Assembly (NCBI GenBank): GCA_020809705.1
Contig: CP085825.1
Span: 992,001-1,056,000 of the forward strand
DNA length: 64,000 nt
Direction of reading: 5' to 3'
Source of the DNA: Calonectria ilicicola
Taxonomy: Eukaryota > Ascomycota > Sordariomycetes > Hypocreales > Nectriaceae
The notes under the pieces were generated by a model. That model made no database searches and was not told the DNA's origin. It worked only from the letters and a program-made list of their open reading frames with translations. Positions 1-11,400 of this stretch are shown one piece after another. Position numbers and translations under genes: made by a program. Each line of letters starts with the position of its first letter. Position 1 is the first letter of the stretch.

Positions 1-2214
1 GTGCCATAACACAACGCTTCCCTGTCTTGTGTAGAGTTTTCGATCATTCCATTGATAATTTAGATAGACTCCAGCCCATTGTGCAGATCGCTCCTGTCAA
101 AGCGACCAAGAAGAGGAAACATGTAGGCAATCCAGTCGAAACATCCGTCAAACAGAGTCGGCTGGCTCGCTAGCCCCGGATGCCTCGCTAAGTGACCCCC
201 AATCAAGAGAAGGGCCGTTTCTCTTGATCTCGATTGTCGATGCGCTTGCTCTCTCTCGAGATGCTGCTAAGCTTAGGGACGGAACAAATTTCATGGCAAT
301 CTGGCGAGCGTAATGCTTATCGTGCGCGCGGGCGGCGGACGGCGGCGCGATCGACAAACCAAACCACGCCCCCCATGGGCGGTGACACAAGCTGGGCCGC
401 TAGCCCCGAAGCTCCCGCCTCATCGCGGTCCATCCATGCCGGCGCATCGTCACCACCAGTTGCCCTTCTCGACATGGTCGCGGGAAGCACGCTTGGAGCT
501 GGGGTCGAAGGAGACTCAGTCGTCCACCACTCAGAGGTCCAACGCGCGCCGCACCTGACCGTGTCTCGGACCTCAACCGCCCGTGTCGCACGGCGATGTC
601 CAAGCTCTGCATTGGGCTTCGAGATGGCCGAGGGCACCTGCGCTGGTTACACTGGCGTTTGGGAGACAGCGAGGGACTGGCTGTCGAGTGCGTGTGGCCT
701 CTTGTCTCCCACCAGAGAAGGGCCCAAGGGTGCTCCGGGGGGCCAGGCTGACGTCGCCATCAGCGCTTTCCACGCACAAGGTCGGCGGCAATTGCAGATC
801 TCGCAAGGTTACACCGAAGGGCGTGCGTCCGTATTTTGGAGATTGCGTACGAGGGATGTGGGAGGAGGGAAGACAGGGCGCCGCAGCCAACCAGGCCAGC
901 CAGCCAGGGCAGAAGCAGTAGTAGTCGTCGTAGTCAGTCGTGGTACTGTAGTCGTAGTCGTACACAGTTGGTCGTTGTTGTTCATTTTCGGTTCTCGGAG
1001 CCGCGTCTGCGCATGCGCCTGCGTCTGTCTTCCCTGCGCCTGCGTCGTGGTGCAGCTGCATCGCCGCCTACCTGCGTGCTGCTGCTTGCTGCTGCTCGCT
1101 GCCGTCTGCCGCCGAAATTCATCCCCCCCCCCAGCCCTGTCCTGTCCTGTCTTGCGCTGCCCTGGGTTTGGTTTGTCCTCCCTTCCCTTCCATCCCACTT
1201 CCCTGCCTCCCCCCCAGAGACCAGACCGCACCCCCAAAAAAAGAAGGGCCGCTGGCTGGCTGCCATGGGGGCGCGACTGTGCATTGGGGGCGACTCGACT
1301 CTGCACTGCGTCTCCACCAAGCGCGTGGTGTCTCAGAGCCCAACATGCCTTCATGCTGCAGTTGAACGCAAACCGCAGCCACTGCCTCACGCTCCCCACA
1401 ATTCCGCACTCAATCCCTCAACACCACTCTATACACCGCACTTGCGTCTGGGGCCGCACCATGATCGCCCGCCAAAATCGGGGTCACAGACCCTGTCTAA
1501 CCACAGATCTCATCGTGTTTCGCCTTCTCTTCTTTTCATCCGCTGCCATCAACTGCCTTGTGTAGTTAGACCATTGTTATTTTCCCGAAGTTGCGCCCTT
1601 CACTTGTTTCCACGGACCAAGCGCATCGCTGGTCGGAGATGACCGCATAACACGTCGCTACTATCACGCACAGACAAAGATGTAGTCAATCGATCGCATG
1701 AAACTCCAATGTATTGGTATAATTGTTGCCCCACGACTAAGCCTTCAAACACAAGTTCCTGCCCAAGACAACGCCATGTAAATGCTGCCAAGCTAGTTTT
1801 CCCCCAAAACGCCAAGTGATCCTATGTTCGTTCCACTGCCGCCCCCCGCCCCGAGTTTCTCAAGGAAACATGAAATAATAATAGTAAAAAAAAAAACAAG
1901 GACAGACCGCCACCCCATTTCTCCCAGTAATACATGAAATATATCCTTTGAAGCGAATGTAAATGTGTTTCTTTCCTCCAATTCCAACCCAATTCTCAAA
2001 CGCCGTGCCGATAGAACATTTGCCATAATGGGACATTGATTAATGAGTTGTTGTAAACATGCCGAAATCGTGTCAAGTCGCCGTCGTTTCAAGGGGGTGT
2101 GCGCGTGCTAGCCTTTAGCGGTATTTCCCCATCCCACATTCAGATGATACAGGCCTGCTCCACTAAAGAGTCGCTCTGATCTAGTTTTCGCTCAAGGCCG
2201 AGATGGACGCACGT
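1..2214. other. Intergenic region 3' of the C2H2 gene, no supported gene
   Basis: No family is recognisable on either strand. The stretch around 1120-1240 is a strong pyrimidine tract (C and CT runs) of the kind seen upstream of fungal transcription starts on the + strand, and GTA/GTC trinucleotide runs lie at about 915-964. A 34-codon open frame at 1461-1565 starts in a good context (CACC before ATG) just downstream of that tract, but nothing else supports it. Longer open frames here overlap each other on both strands and have low-complexity composition, so I treat them as chance. Confidence 0.5.
915..964. repeat. Imperfect GTA/GTC trinucleotide repeat
   Basis: Repeated GTA, GTC and CGT triplets run through this stretch. 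It makes valine- and tyrosine-rich artefact frames on both strands. Confidence 0.7.
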
Positions 2215-3186
2215 TCAGGATCGAAGAACAGACCCAGAAGCGTTAAACTCGAAGCTGTGGCAGCCTCTCTCGTGCCTCTTCATGTTGCTCCGCACGCTAA
2301 AGGCCTTTCCGCAGCCAGCGTGTGGGCACTTGAAGGGTTTCTCTCCGGTGTGGGAGTGACTGTGGATCCGCAAGCTGCTAGGTCGGCTAAAGGCCTTGTT
2401 GCAGGTCTGGCAAATGTAGCGGTCTTGGCTTTGCGGGAATGCCGCACCGCCAGTTGGGTTCAGGTAGTGGTGGTGTTGCCACGGGTTTGCGCCAGATGCA
2501 CTGGGCGCGGCCATCGTCATAGGCGGTGGGAATGACTGAGGGAGTGGGCGCTGCTGGTAGTAACCGCCTGGAACTTGTGTCTGAGGAGGAGGAGTAGGCT
2601 GCATGGAGGGATAGTAGCCGCCCACAAGAGGCTGCTGAGGTGCGTACGAGCCTGCGTAAGGCTGGTGAGGGTAAGGTGCAGGAGTTGACCGAGGGGCAGG
2701 CGCCGGAGCCATAGGCTGGCGTTGGATATCGGATTCTAGAGGGGGAGTTGTCTCGTAGTAGTATCCCCGAGGAGCTGAGCTGGGGTAAGGCTGGCTGGTG
2801 TGCTTGCTTGAAGGCGAATTGTAGCCATCGAAAGAGGCATCTGAGCTCATCGGCGGCGTAGGAGGGAGTCCGCGGTGAGCCGAAGACTTAGCATATCCAG
2901 AACCAGGTCGGCTGCCTGAGAAAGGTGTCAGTTTTGCTCGGTTCCCAGAAGCCATTCGCTCTGCTGCGTGTTCCTTACCATCGATTTGAGGCGAGTGTTG
3001 TCGCGAAACTGGCGAGGCATCGCTAGAAGGAGAGCCCGCATCTGCCAGACCGAGAAGGTTGGAGATGGAGGGGAGCGAGCACTTGTTGTCTTCCATGGGG
3101 GGCGAAGGAGGAGCCTGAGGGTGTTGGCGAGAAGAGTGGTAAGAGGTATACTGGCTAGACATGAAGGATGTGGCAGCGGCGTGCAT
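2215..3186 (-). CDS. C2H2 zinc-finger transcription factor
   Basis: Probable nuclear DNA-binding regulator. Exons 3186-2979 and 2915-2215 give 302 aa. The intron (2916-2978, 63 nt) has a GTAAGG donor, a CTGAC branch site and a CTCAG acceptor. It is a multiple of three and free of stops, so an unspliced message would encode 323 aa. The first ~235 residues are disordered and rich in Pro, Ser, Tyr and Gln, with a PPSPPMED element near the N-terminus. Two adjacent fingers close the protein: C238/C241/H254/H258 (C-X2-C-X12-H-X3-H) and C266/C271/H284/H289 (C-X4-C-X12-H-X4-H), joined by a TGEKPF linker. The start could be the first Met or the in-frame Met at codon 9 (MSSQYT). Paired C-terminal fingers resemble many ascomycete developmental or stress regulators; I cannot assign the ortholog. 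A very large gene-free upstream region fits a complex regulatory promoter. Confidence 0.85.
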   Translation of the reverse strand: MHAAATSFMSSQYTSYHSSRQHPQAPPSPPMEDNKCSLPSISNLLGLADAGSPSSDASPVSRQHSPQIDGKEHAAERMASGNRAKLTPFSGSRPGSGYAKSSAHRGLPPTPPMSSDASFDGYNSPSSKHTSQPYPSSAPRGYYYETTPPLESDIQRQPMAPAPAPRSTPAPYPHQPYAGSYAPQQPLVGGYYPSMQPTPPPQTQVPGGYYQQRPLPQSFPPPMTMAAPSASGANPWQHHHYLNPTGGAAFPQSQDRYICQTCNKAFSRPSSLRIHSHSHTGEKPFKCPHAGCGKAFSVRSNMKRHERGCHSFEFNASGSVLRS

Positions 3187-5989
3187 CTAAGTGCAAAGAG
3201 GATGTTGGTCGGAAGAATAGGTGGTGGGTAATTAGTTAGCGGTTTGCAAGGGGATGATGACGATGCCGGCCAAGGAGTGATGGGCCAGGTGAATTAAGAG
3301 TAGCGGCCCGGGCAAGTTATTAAGTGCGCAAAGGAGTAGAGGCGGTGATGATTAAAGAAGCCCAAGAGCCTGTTGGAGTCAAGAAGGAGATAGTTGATGT
3401 CTGATTCAACAAGTTCCGGGAGCCAGTAGTAGTAGAGACAATGAAGGGGCCTCGGGAATCTTAAGTAGGTTTCTCGGGAGGGACGAAGATTGTCAAGGTA
3501 TTAAGATCTTGTGAATCGACCAAGGTGACCCAGGCTTCTTTGACGTACCCCCCTCCCCTCCCCAGCCCCAAAGCTGTCAGGAAATATTGGGTGTGGACCT
3601 ACGCCCAGCACAACGAACCTGGGACGAAAGGGAGCAGGGTTCGAGGGTGAGGGCGAGGAGGGGGGGGGCGCTGGTAAACGGTGACGGAACATGCCCTGGC
3701 GGCTCCATCGATGATGGGCCCTGGGTGTGAGTGTGCCGGCAGTGAATGAACCAATGTTATGGAGCACACTGCTGATCCGTGGCAGGGGGGGGTAGGGGCG
3801 TCCTGGATGTGTCGAAGGGGTGTGAAAGTCTGGCGTTTTAGGATGTGTCGTGTAGTGTGGCGGGCGTGTGAGATCTAGAGGTGTGTGTCGCCCCGGCTCC
3901 GGGATGACTGCTCATGGATCAAACGGTCGACAGGCAAATCATCGAAACCCTTGTTCCCTGGCTTCTGAATATCTCTCTTCCTCCCCGTGCTGCGTGAGAT
4001 GTTGATCATCGTTGCCCAGTCTCGTCGTCATGCTCCCCTCCTCGTGCCCCTCTGTTCTGCTCAGCCTTGAGTCGAGCAACAATGCCCTCCAGTTTCGCAG
4101 CCAAATTACCAGATCCGACGCCGGGAACCCATCACGGCAAAAGCATGGTTGGCAGGGAAGCCTACGGAGCGCATTGTGGCCCGTTCACATCTTCTGGAGA
4201 AACACTGTATTTGTCCCATGAAAAGCATTTCCATCCACTGAAGCCCTGCCGCGGCGTCGCGCTGCTTGATCCCGGACCACCATTTCCTATTTAGGACACG
4301 GTGCCGTTCTGAGCAGCAGAAGGTCCACACTCACATCATCCATGTCTTCCTCATCCGTAGCCTGGGTTTACCGCCAGGGGTGGCCTGCCTTGGCGCCCGT
4401 TTTGGGCTTCTCCCTCTGAATCTCGAATCGTCGAGGGTGCAGCTTGAGACCATCTTGACTCAAAACCGCTCGCTCGCACAAAACCCATTCACGTTTCGCC
4501 CGCATTCTGTACCACGGGGTCTAGACATGGTATCGTCCCAGGCTCACCGTCACTCGGCCAAGTATCACCCATCGTCCAACCGGTTATGTTTGAAATGGGG
4601 TTTCTCAATCCCCATTCCTCCCCCACACAGCTCACGATGTCCAAGGTTTCCGGACATTTCCTTCTGCCGCGCCGTTCAGTATGTGCCGCAGAGTAACAAA
4701 CCTTAAACGTCGCATTTGCTATGACGCCTCGTATCTCCTGAGCCACATTTCCAACGTCATTGATGAGCTTGATCAAAGGGAGTTCCACAATGAACAGTGC
4801 AAGGCTCCCAGTAGGGTTTTTGGCAGGAAATTGACAGTAAAATGATGATGAGATTTGCAGCCAACCCTGCTTGCCATGGTTCAATTGTGATAGGCTGTAC
4901 TCAAACAGCCGCCATGAAACATTCTTGAGATCCCCTTCCCCTCCTCAGAAGGCCCGGTCAGGCCTGTCTGCGTCAAAAAGACTTTGCAGAGTGGATGTGT
5001 GAAGCAACCCGCAGCGCGCCGTCGCGGACTTGCAGCACTGGTCCTTTAGGGTTGAGCAAAATGTCTGTAAGCGAGTCCAACTGGCGCAAAAAGGATGGCG
5101 TAAACGGCAGCGCGTCATTCCGTAGCCCCCGCCTGCAGTTGGGCGCTAGTTCTTGTTGCATCTGTCATCTTGTCCCTGGCCATGAATTGTCATCTTTTCT
5201 CTTCCTCTCACCAAAAAAAAAAAAAAGAAAACGGGCTAATTTGGATGATCGCCGCGTTAGCGGGCGCCAAGGATTCACTTCATCATAAGCGAGCAAAGGA
5301 GGCGCCCGACTCCAATCGACCAAGTGTTTGAAGAGCGTGCTAGCGTCAAGCCTCCCCTTAACAAGACAACTCGCAGCCGAGAAATATTCTCTAACAGTCT
5401 TTGAAACTCTTCTTAGAATGCTATAGTGACCGGTTTTGCAGCGTGACATCGGGTTTCAACAGCGGCTACATCCCTCAGGCCTATCCAAAGGTTTCAACGC
5501 AGCGGCAGAGGCAGGTTTACTTGTTGTTCTTACCCCAAATAGCCCCTTGTACGACCGTCTCTGAGACAGACTGAGACAGACGAGCCATGGAAAATCGGCT
5601 TGCGCCAAAACTTTAAGCGACAACACGTGCGAAACAGCCAGTTTTGCTTTTTCCCATTTCGTCGCCGCCGCGCCATCGCAGCCACGCCCGTTATGAGAAC
5701 ACAGCCCGTGCTGCCAAGGACAAAGCCACTCCGTACAAATAGTTAATGCCGGATTTCGCACCACATCAATGATGTTAGTCCAGCACCATGTTAGTACTCA
5801 GACACATGGTCTAGAGTTTATTTTGGCGGAAGCTTGGGTGCAATCAAAAACTGGTTTTACAGAGAAGCACGCGGAAAGTGGGGGGTTGTGGTTGGTATTT
5901 TTCACTTGTCGATCCCACCCTCCCGAAGATGGAAGCTCTAGTGCTCTCTAATTTGGAGACAATTGAGCTGCACAGAACGCGGCAGTTGT

Positions 5990-6700
5990 CTACCCCCCCA
6001 GTTCTGGGAAGAGACAAAGCACCAACGGGTTCCTCTCGGAGGCTATTGTCGGGTGATTTGTACTTCCACAGATTGCATTGTAGAGCGGTGACATTTCGGT
6101 GGCTCGTCCGTTTTTGCCTGCCGCCCGAGATCCAACAGTGTGGTCATGATAGATGTCTTCCAAGGTATTGTCAATGTCAGAATCCCGGGAGTTACGTTCT
6201 TGGGCAGCTAGTGATGAGGCACAGCCGGTCAGGCCGTAGGTGTTTATGGTGTTTGCACTGCTGATCAGTGGAGTAATCAAAGCGAGTGGGCCACCCAGGA
6301 TAAAGCCGACAAAAGGCTCCTGGGATTGCATTCAAACCCCCCTAGAAAACGATCTTCGGCGAGTAGGGGAGTCCGCTCCTTTGGAAGCAACTTCATACCG
6401 TGATGGAAATGAGATGAGGTGATTGTTGCGGACAGCGCCGTAGAAAGGCGTTAGCCAGCGAAATCTCAAACCACGAAAGTGCTCTAGCCGGGCTCCAACC
6501 AATTCTGGCAGGCCGTAGGCATTTCTCATGGTCAGTGACCAAATACTATCGAGAGGAGACTAGAGAAACAATATCCCGAGCTAAACCCAGCGAGCACATG
6601 GTCCCTGGAAGGCTCTTCCCGAGGATGCAGGGAGGCGCGAGCGAACAGAGTAGTGAAACAAGTTCCCGGTGCTAGCGATCGAAGGCTGGGCAAGGTGTCG
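5990..6700 (-). pseudogene. Possible decayed coding sequence, unknown family
   Basis: One minus-strand frame reads protein-like sequence in two long segments (6529-6332 and 6331-5990), and before them a shorter stretch broken by two stops near 6550-6600. The text includes a hydrophobic segment (FVGFILGGPLALITPLI) and a YGLPELVGARLEHF stretch. The segments keep the same frame across the stops, which suggests a gene inactivated by point mutations. I do not recognise the family, and chance is a real alternative. Further minus-strand open stretches at 6672-7191 are in other frames. Confidence 0.22.
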
Positions 6701-7418
6701 TGATAACGTCTTGCAGGCTCAAAGAGGAATGGAAAATTCGGGGAACAATCGCTGGCCCAACCGGGGAGTTGGGGCGGTGGCAGGAAGCCGGTCGCTGGTC
6801 AGGGGATTTCTTGGGTGCTGGGCTTGCCGTGGTGCGAAACTCGCTTCCAGAACCGATGCTAAATGTGGGGGCATTAGAATAGACAGCCACATCCGCCAAG
6901 CCATCAACGATGAATAGAATCCTGCTTGGTTTGGGGGCGAAATTGTTCCATCATGGGATCTATTGTAGAGTTGAGGCCCAGGCATAGGCAGAATGAGACG
7001 TCAAGAAGCAACCCACAGAACCGGCCGAAAGCCAGCAGGGCAGCATCATTGGGAATGTAGAGCCGAACACCACCATTGGTTGGGACTTCCCGAGCGGTAG
7101 TGCCGGGGGACTTCCAGATTCGGGCGATGCGAAACAAGGACCTGGGTGTGAAGAAAATCAATCCGTCGATCAGTACAGGACCTGTGAGCAAGGATCAGAA
7201 GCCTCCCGTGCAGTTCGGTGGTGGGTGTTGTCAGCAAGGGAGGGGATTGGGTGAATTAATCGGCCACAGCCCAAGAGGGTCGTGCGTGGGAAAAAAGCAA
7301 AGCCCAAACGGGAGAAGGAACACCAGGGTTCGGCTGACTTGAGGGGGCGCCTTGTACGATTGACATGCGCAATTCCGAGGCTATTCGTGATTGATAGGAG
7401 AAGGCGCAGTAGTGAGAG

Positions 7419-7463
7419 CGGGAGGAGGAGTAGGAATGGGAGTAGGAGTGGGAGTGGGAGTGG
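7419..7463. repeat. GGGAGT-type hexanucleotide repeat
   Basis: Tandem GGAGTA/GGGAGT units, imperfect at the left end. It yields artefact Ser/His-rich frames on the minus strand. Confidence 0.8.
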
Positions 7464-7611
7464 AAATGCACTAATGACAGCGAGCACACTGAGTAAGGTT
7501 GGCTTGGGCTGGAGGCTTGAGTTGAGTAGCGGCCAAGCAGTCGCATGCCTTGGCTCGCCTTGCCTTGCCTTGGCTACATAGAGTTACAGCACACAGCTGC
7601 GCCCATCCGCC

Positions 7612-7670
7612 CAGTAGGAGTAGCAGCAGCAGCAGTAGTAGTGACAGCCAGCAGTAGCAGTAGCAACAGT
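7612..7670. repeat. CAG/TAG trinucleotide repeat
   Basis: Interrupted AGCAGCAGC and AGTAGTAGT runs. Confidence 0.8.
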
Positions 7671-8480
7671 ACGTCATGCCTTCAACCGTTGGCTGGACCC
7701 AAATCCCGACAACGTGCCGCAAACGGAGGCATGCATGCCAAGCGTCGCCGTTAGTGGGCCACTCACCAAAGTCTGGTCCCCGAAATTCCAATCGCCCATG
7801 CGCATGTGTATCGGCCTGTATTATAGCACAGGATCAGTAGCCCAGGTTGTTGCTCGGAGGGACGCTGATCGTCAAGGCCGAGTGAGCTCTAGCAACACCA
7901 CCTACAGACCTACAGGGGGCGGGGCTTCCAAATTTAGTCAGGCACCCTCAGCACTAAGGCCCTTGATGCACCGCAGGACGTGCTGGGAGCACCCGAAGGA
8001 AGCTGAGCATGATCTGACTGGACCAAAAACGAAGCTTTCTTGGCAGATGCGCTGGGTGCATGCGCAGGTGTGGTATTGGGCTGGCCAAGCCCATCGGTAC
8101 CGTTGACAGCAATGATGAATGCGAGACACGCAAGCAATCGCGCTACAGGCTACTGGTGCGCAAGCGCTCGCTGTATGGACGAGACTGACTATGTGAGGAG
8201 GGCCCAACGTCGCCCGTGCAGCTAGCTACTGTAGGTACTGTGACTGGCTCGCTCGCCTCACTACTACCCGCTGACTAACCTGTGAACCAAACAGCCAATC
8301 CCCCAACCCACCATAGGGTAGCGGATTGTTGATTTTCCCATACAGGAGTTGAGTTGTCACGGCATCAAGCTTTCATTCATTCACCTTCATTAATTCATCA
8401 TCCCATCTTCCTCGTGAGCTCCACCCCCAAAACAGCCTGGATCCCTCACCGTTCGCTCATCGCCATCTGCGGCATCCGCG

Positions 8481-11400
8481 ATGCTTGCTCATCTTAAATT
8501 GTTCCTGAAAGTCAAATTCTCCTTGTTCATCGACATCATCGCCCCCTTGTTGTGTTTCAAGCAACAGGCGGGTAGGGTTGACCGGGGTGGTCGACATGGG
8601 ACGTCCGTCAAGCCCTCCCAGGACTGTCCCCGTTCACCTCAACCACGAACATCCTCGGTGAGTGCTGGTGACAGCCCCAGCATGAACCCGATTTATGCCA
8701 TTGATCTCCAATCCCCCATCGTCGTCCCCATCACGCACGCTGCCCATCTCCTGGTACTTCTCGGACCTGCAGCAGCGTTGCACTCACCATTATGCAGTTG
8801 CACGTCGGAACGCTCCCGTCCGTTCAAGTTTGGCCCTAGTGCCCCGTCTATTGACTGTGACAACTCGGACAGCGCTGCATCTCCGAGTAACGTTTCTAGC
8901 GTCGCCACCGTTGCAGATGGCACAATTGTCCGTCTCTGTCTCGCCCTTACCCCAGACATTCATAAAGCCACCGGCAACGGGTCGCCCAAACCCTAACGGT
9001 TGTGCCCAGTCCGCCTCGGCATCTACGGACTTGTCTTTGAGACATTGACCGCGGAGGCGCAAACTTTCCCCCCAGAAACACTAAAATGGCACGCCAAGTA
9101 ACCGTTCAAGAGGTGTGCCCGTTCGGGGCCCTATTAGCGCCCTCCCCCACGAGGGTTTCCTGCCTGTGATCTCCAGAGCGCCGTGGCGATCAACAGGGGT
9201 GACCCCGGCACACCAACGATGTCGGCCACGCGAGAGTGGGTTAGCAAGATTCGGCCCCCTGGACCTCTGGCGCTCCACTGGTCAGTGGCCTGATGTTAAT
9301 CTCTCTGAGAGCGGTACACTGAGTTGCAGCCCTGTCGACGGGGCAAGGACCATAGTTGTTTGACCCCAAGAACGCGCGCTTTCTTGGGCGGACGATGTAA
9401 GCATGGGCTCGGGCTCGGGCTCGGGCTCAGTTCTCGCTTTGGATCTTGCACGAAGCCGGGAGCCATTTGTACACAGGGCTTATACCCACGGGTTCAATCC
9501 GGACAAGAGTCTTTGTCATCGGGACCACCGAATGGGGCCAATGGGCAATTGAAGGATTGCAATCATCTCGGTCGCATTTATTTTCTCCAGCGACGCCGCA
9601 CGCTATCTTGCCCAAGCTTACATGTATTCTCACAGTGCTCACCTCTCAGACTTGTCAATTCTGACTGGCCATCATACCCATGCACCTATTCCTTGGTGGC
9701 GATATTCCCCATAGCTGTCCTATCCTGGTCAAGGTTCTTACATCCGTATTCCATTGCTGGTCGCTAGAATGCCCTAGTTGCCCGACAGCTAGGCGTACCC
9801 AACGCCCACAGACCTCCTCAAACGACTCCACTGCCACGACAAGATTACCGCTTTGGGAAAGCCTAGTCCGGGACAGGGACTCTTGATCTGCTCTGCCCGT
9901 TGTAACGGGCGAGGCGCAAGCAACTTTACAAGGCACTTCCATGTTCGGAATATCCCGTCATGGACTTCGTGCCTCCCGTCTGTCTGGAATCAGTCCATTG
10001 CCTGACCGATCGCCAACACCTACATTGAGATCCTCAACTTAGAATAGCGACACTGGATTCCAAAGACCTAACTGTTTTCTCTACTTGCCCCAGTTGGCTC
10101 TTTTGGGACCCATGCCGCGGCAAAGCTTCTCCCTGCTTTGGGACCTCCTCACTTGTCCGGGGCGTACGCACCCACAAGGTGTGCAACCTCATGAAAACGA
10201 ACTTTGGCCAGACCTTTCCTATTGCGCCCAATGTAGAATGGCCTTGTGGACATTTCCCGATCCCGAGCAGCGGATAAGGGATCTCGCAGAGTTGTTGGCG
10301 TCTCTCGGCGTGCTTCAGGTATTGACTCTGCGGCACAGGGGGAGATCCCATTACATGGAATGTGACGATCAGGGGCGACGATACCATACCATACTGCCTG
10401 AAGGCGTGGTATCCAAGCCTATGGATAAGGTCACAGATCACCTTTCTCGCGTTGTCAACTGCCGTCCCCTCTTTAGCCGGGACAAGAATGATCGCCCTCT
10501 CCTCAATGATCCTCAGTGACATGATCACATCCATCGCGGGTTAAGCGAACGTATAATGAATGGACACTGTAATGATATACCCTGCCTTTCCAGGCCAACC
10601 CCTTACTGCCCCGGCGAATCATGCCCACATTGCAATACAGGATGCGCCTGTCTGGCCATTTTGTTGCCGGCCGGACAGCTCGGTCATGCTTCAACTTGCC
10701 AGTATTGGCCCTAATCCGCCATATAGCTCGGGCCATCAAAAGCGACATGTAAATACGAAGTCGGACTCGGGTCCAGTAAGCCTCAAAACCAAATCGTCAA
10801 AATTGATCAATAGTAATAATAATAATAGCCTCTCATATACCGAAGACTAGCTCACACCAGGGACAGCTTCCCTGCCGATTCTCACGGCTCTTCTCTTCGA
10901 TAGAAAGTAAGGGCATGATGCTGTATCCCTTGCAACGCTGTGTTAGTGCCTGTCAGGGGAGATCTCGGATGGAACCATGGATCAAACTCTCTCAGATGCT
11001 TGCTCATGTGGTACAGTCATGGCTCAGGATTCTGAATACTATTGTTTTTGTGATTGAAGCCCGTGCATCTGACTCCTTGAGCACGATGGCTACTGAGAAC
11101 TTGTAGCTGAGTTATCCCGTCTTATGCTTCCCGACAGGCTGAGAAGCATGCCCTTCTTTTCTCCATCGCATTCTCTATCACCCAGCAGCAGGCAGTGGCC
11201 ACTCTTGGAGCACTCTTGACACCCCCATATTTATAAGCGTCTCCTAATCAGCCGGCTTCAGTCGCGATGTAACCAACTTGCAGGATACGTGGATACGTAC
11301 TTGCCCACACACACACCCCTCCCTTGGAAGCCCGGTTTTTTACTCTCCGGGCTTTTACCAAGATTTATGCTGATTGCCTGCATAGAGGTAGTCACTTCTC

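Larger units (their letters stand above)
3187..8480. other. Gene-poor region upstream of the C2H2 gene
   Basis: Base composition is ordinary (about half GC) and no intact gene can be assembled. The first several hundred bases are likely promoter and 5' UTR of the C2H2 gene. Possible decayed coding sequence lies at 5990-6700 on the minus strand, described separately. Short G-rich and CAG/TAG-type repeats sit at 7419-7463 and 7612-7670. About 8330-8480 is CT- and CATT-rich, like a + strand leader, but no recognisable gene follows it. Confidence 0.5.

Noticed and set aside
234..1565. 443-codon open frame on the + strand
   Set aside because: No ATG at its start, low-complexity Val/Cys/Ser/Pro runs from trinucleotide and CT repeats, and several overlapping frames on the other strand. 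No domain recognised.
8481..8996. 171-codon + strand frame after a leader-like CT-rich region
   Set aside because: No recognisable family, and competing frames on both strands of similar length. Kept only as part of the intergenic description.
9480..9510. tRNA-like word GGTTCAATCC
   Set aside because: The T-stem fails after three pairs and no upstream tRNA body is present.
10034..10534. Overlapping 166-codon (minus) and 144-codon (plus) frames
   Set aside because: Neither shows a domain or supporting splice structure. Mirror-image open frames on both strands are common by chance in this composition.
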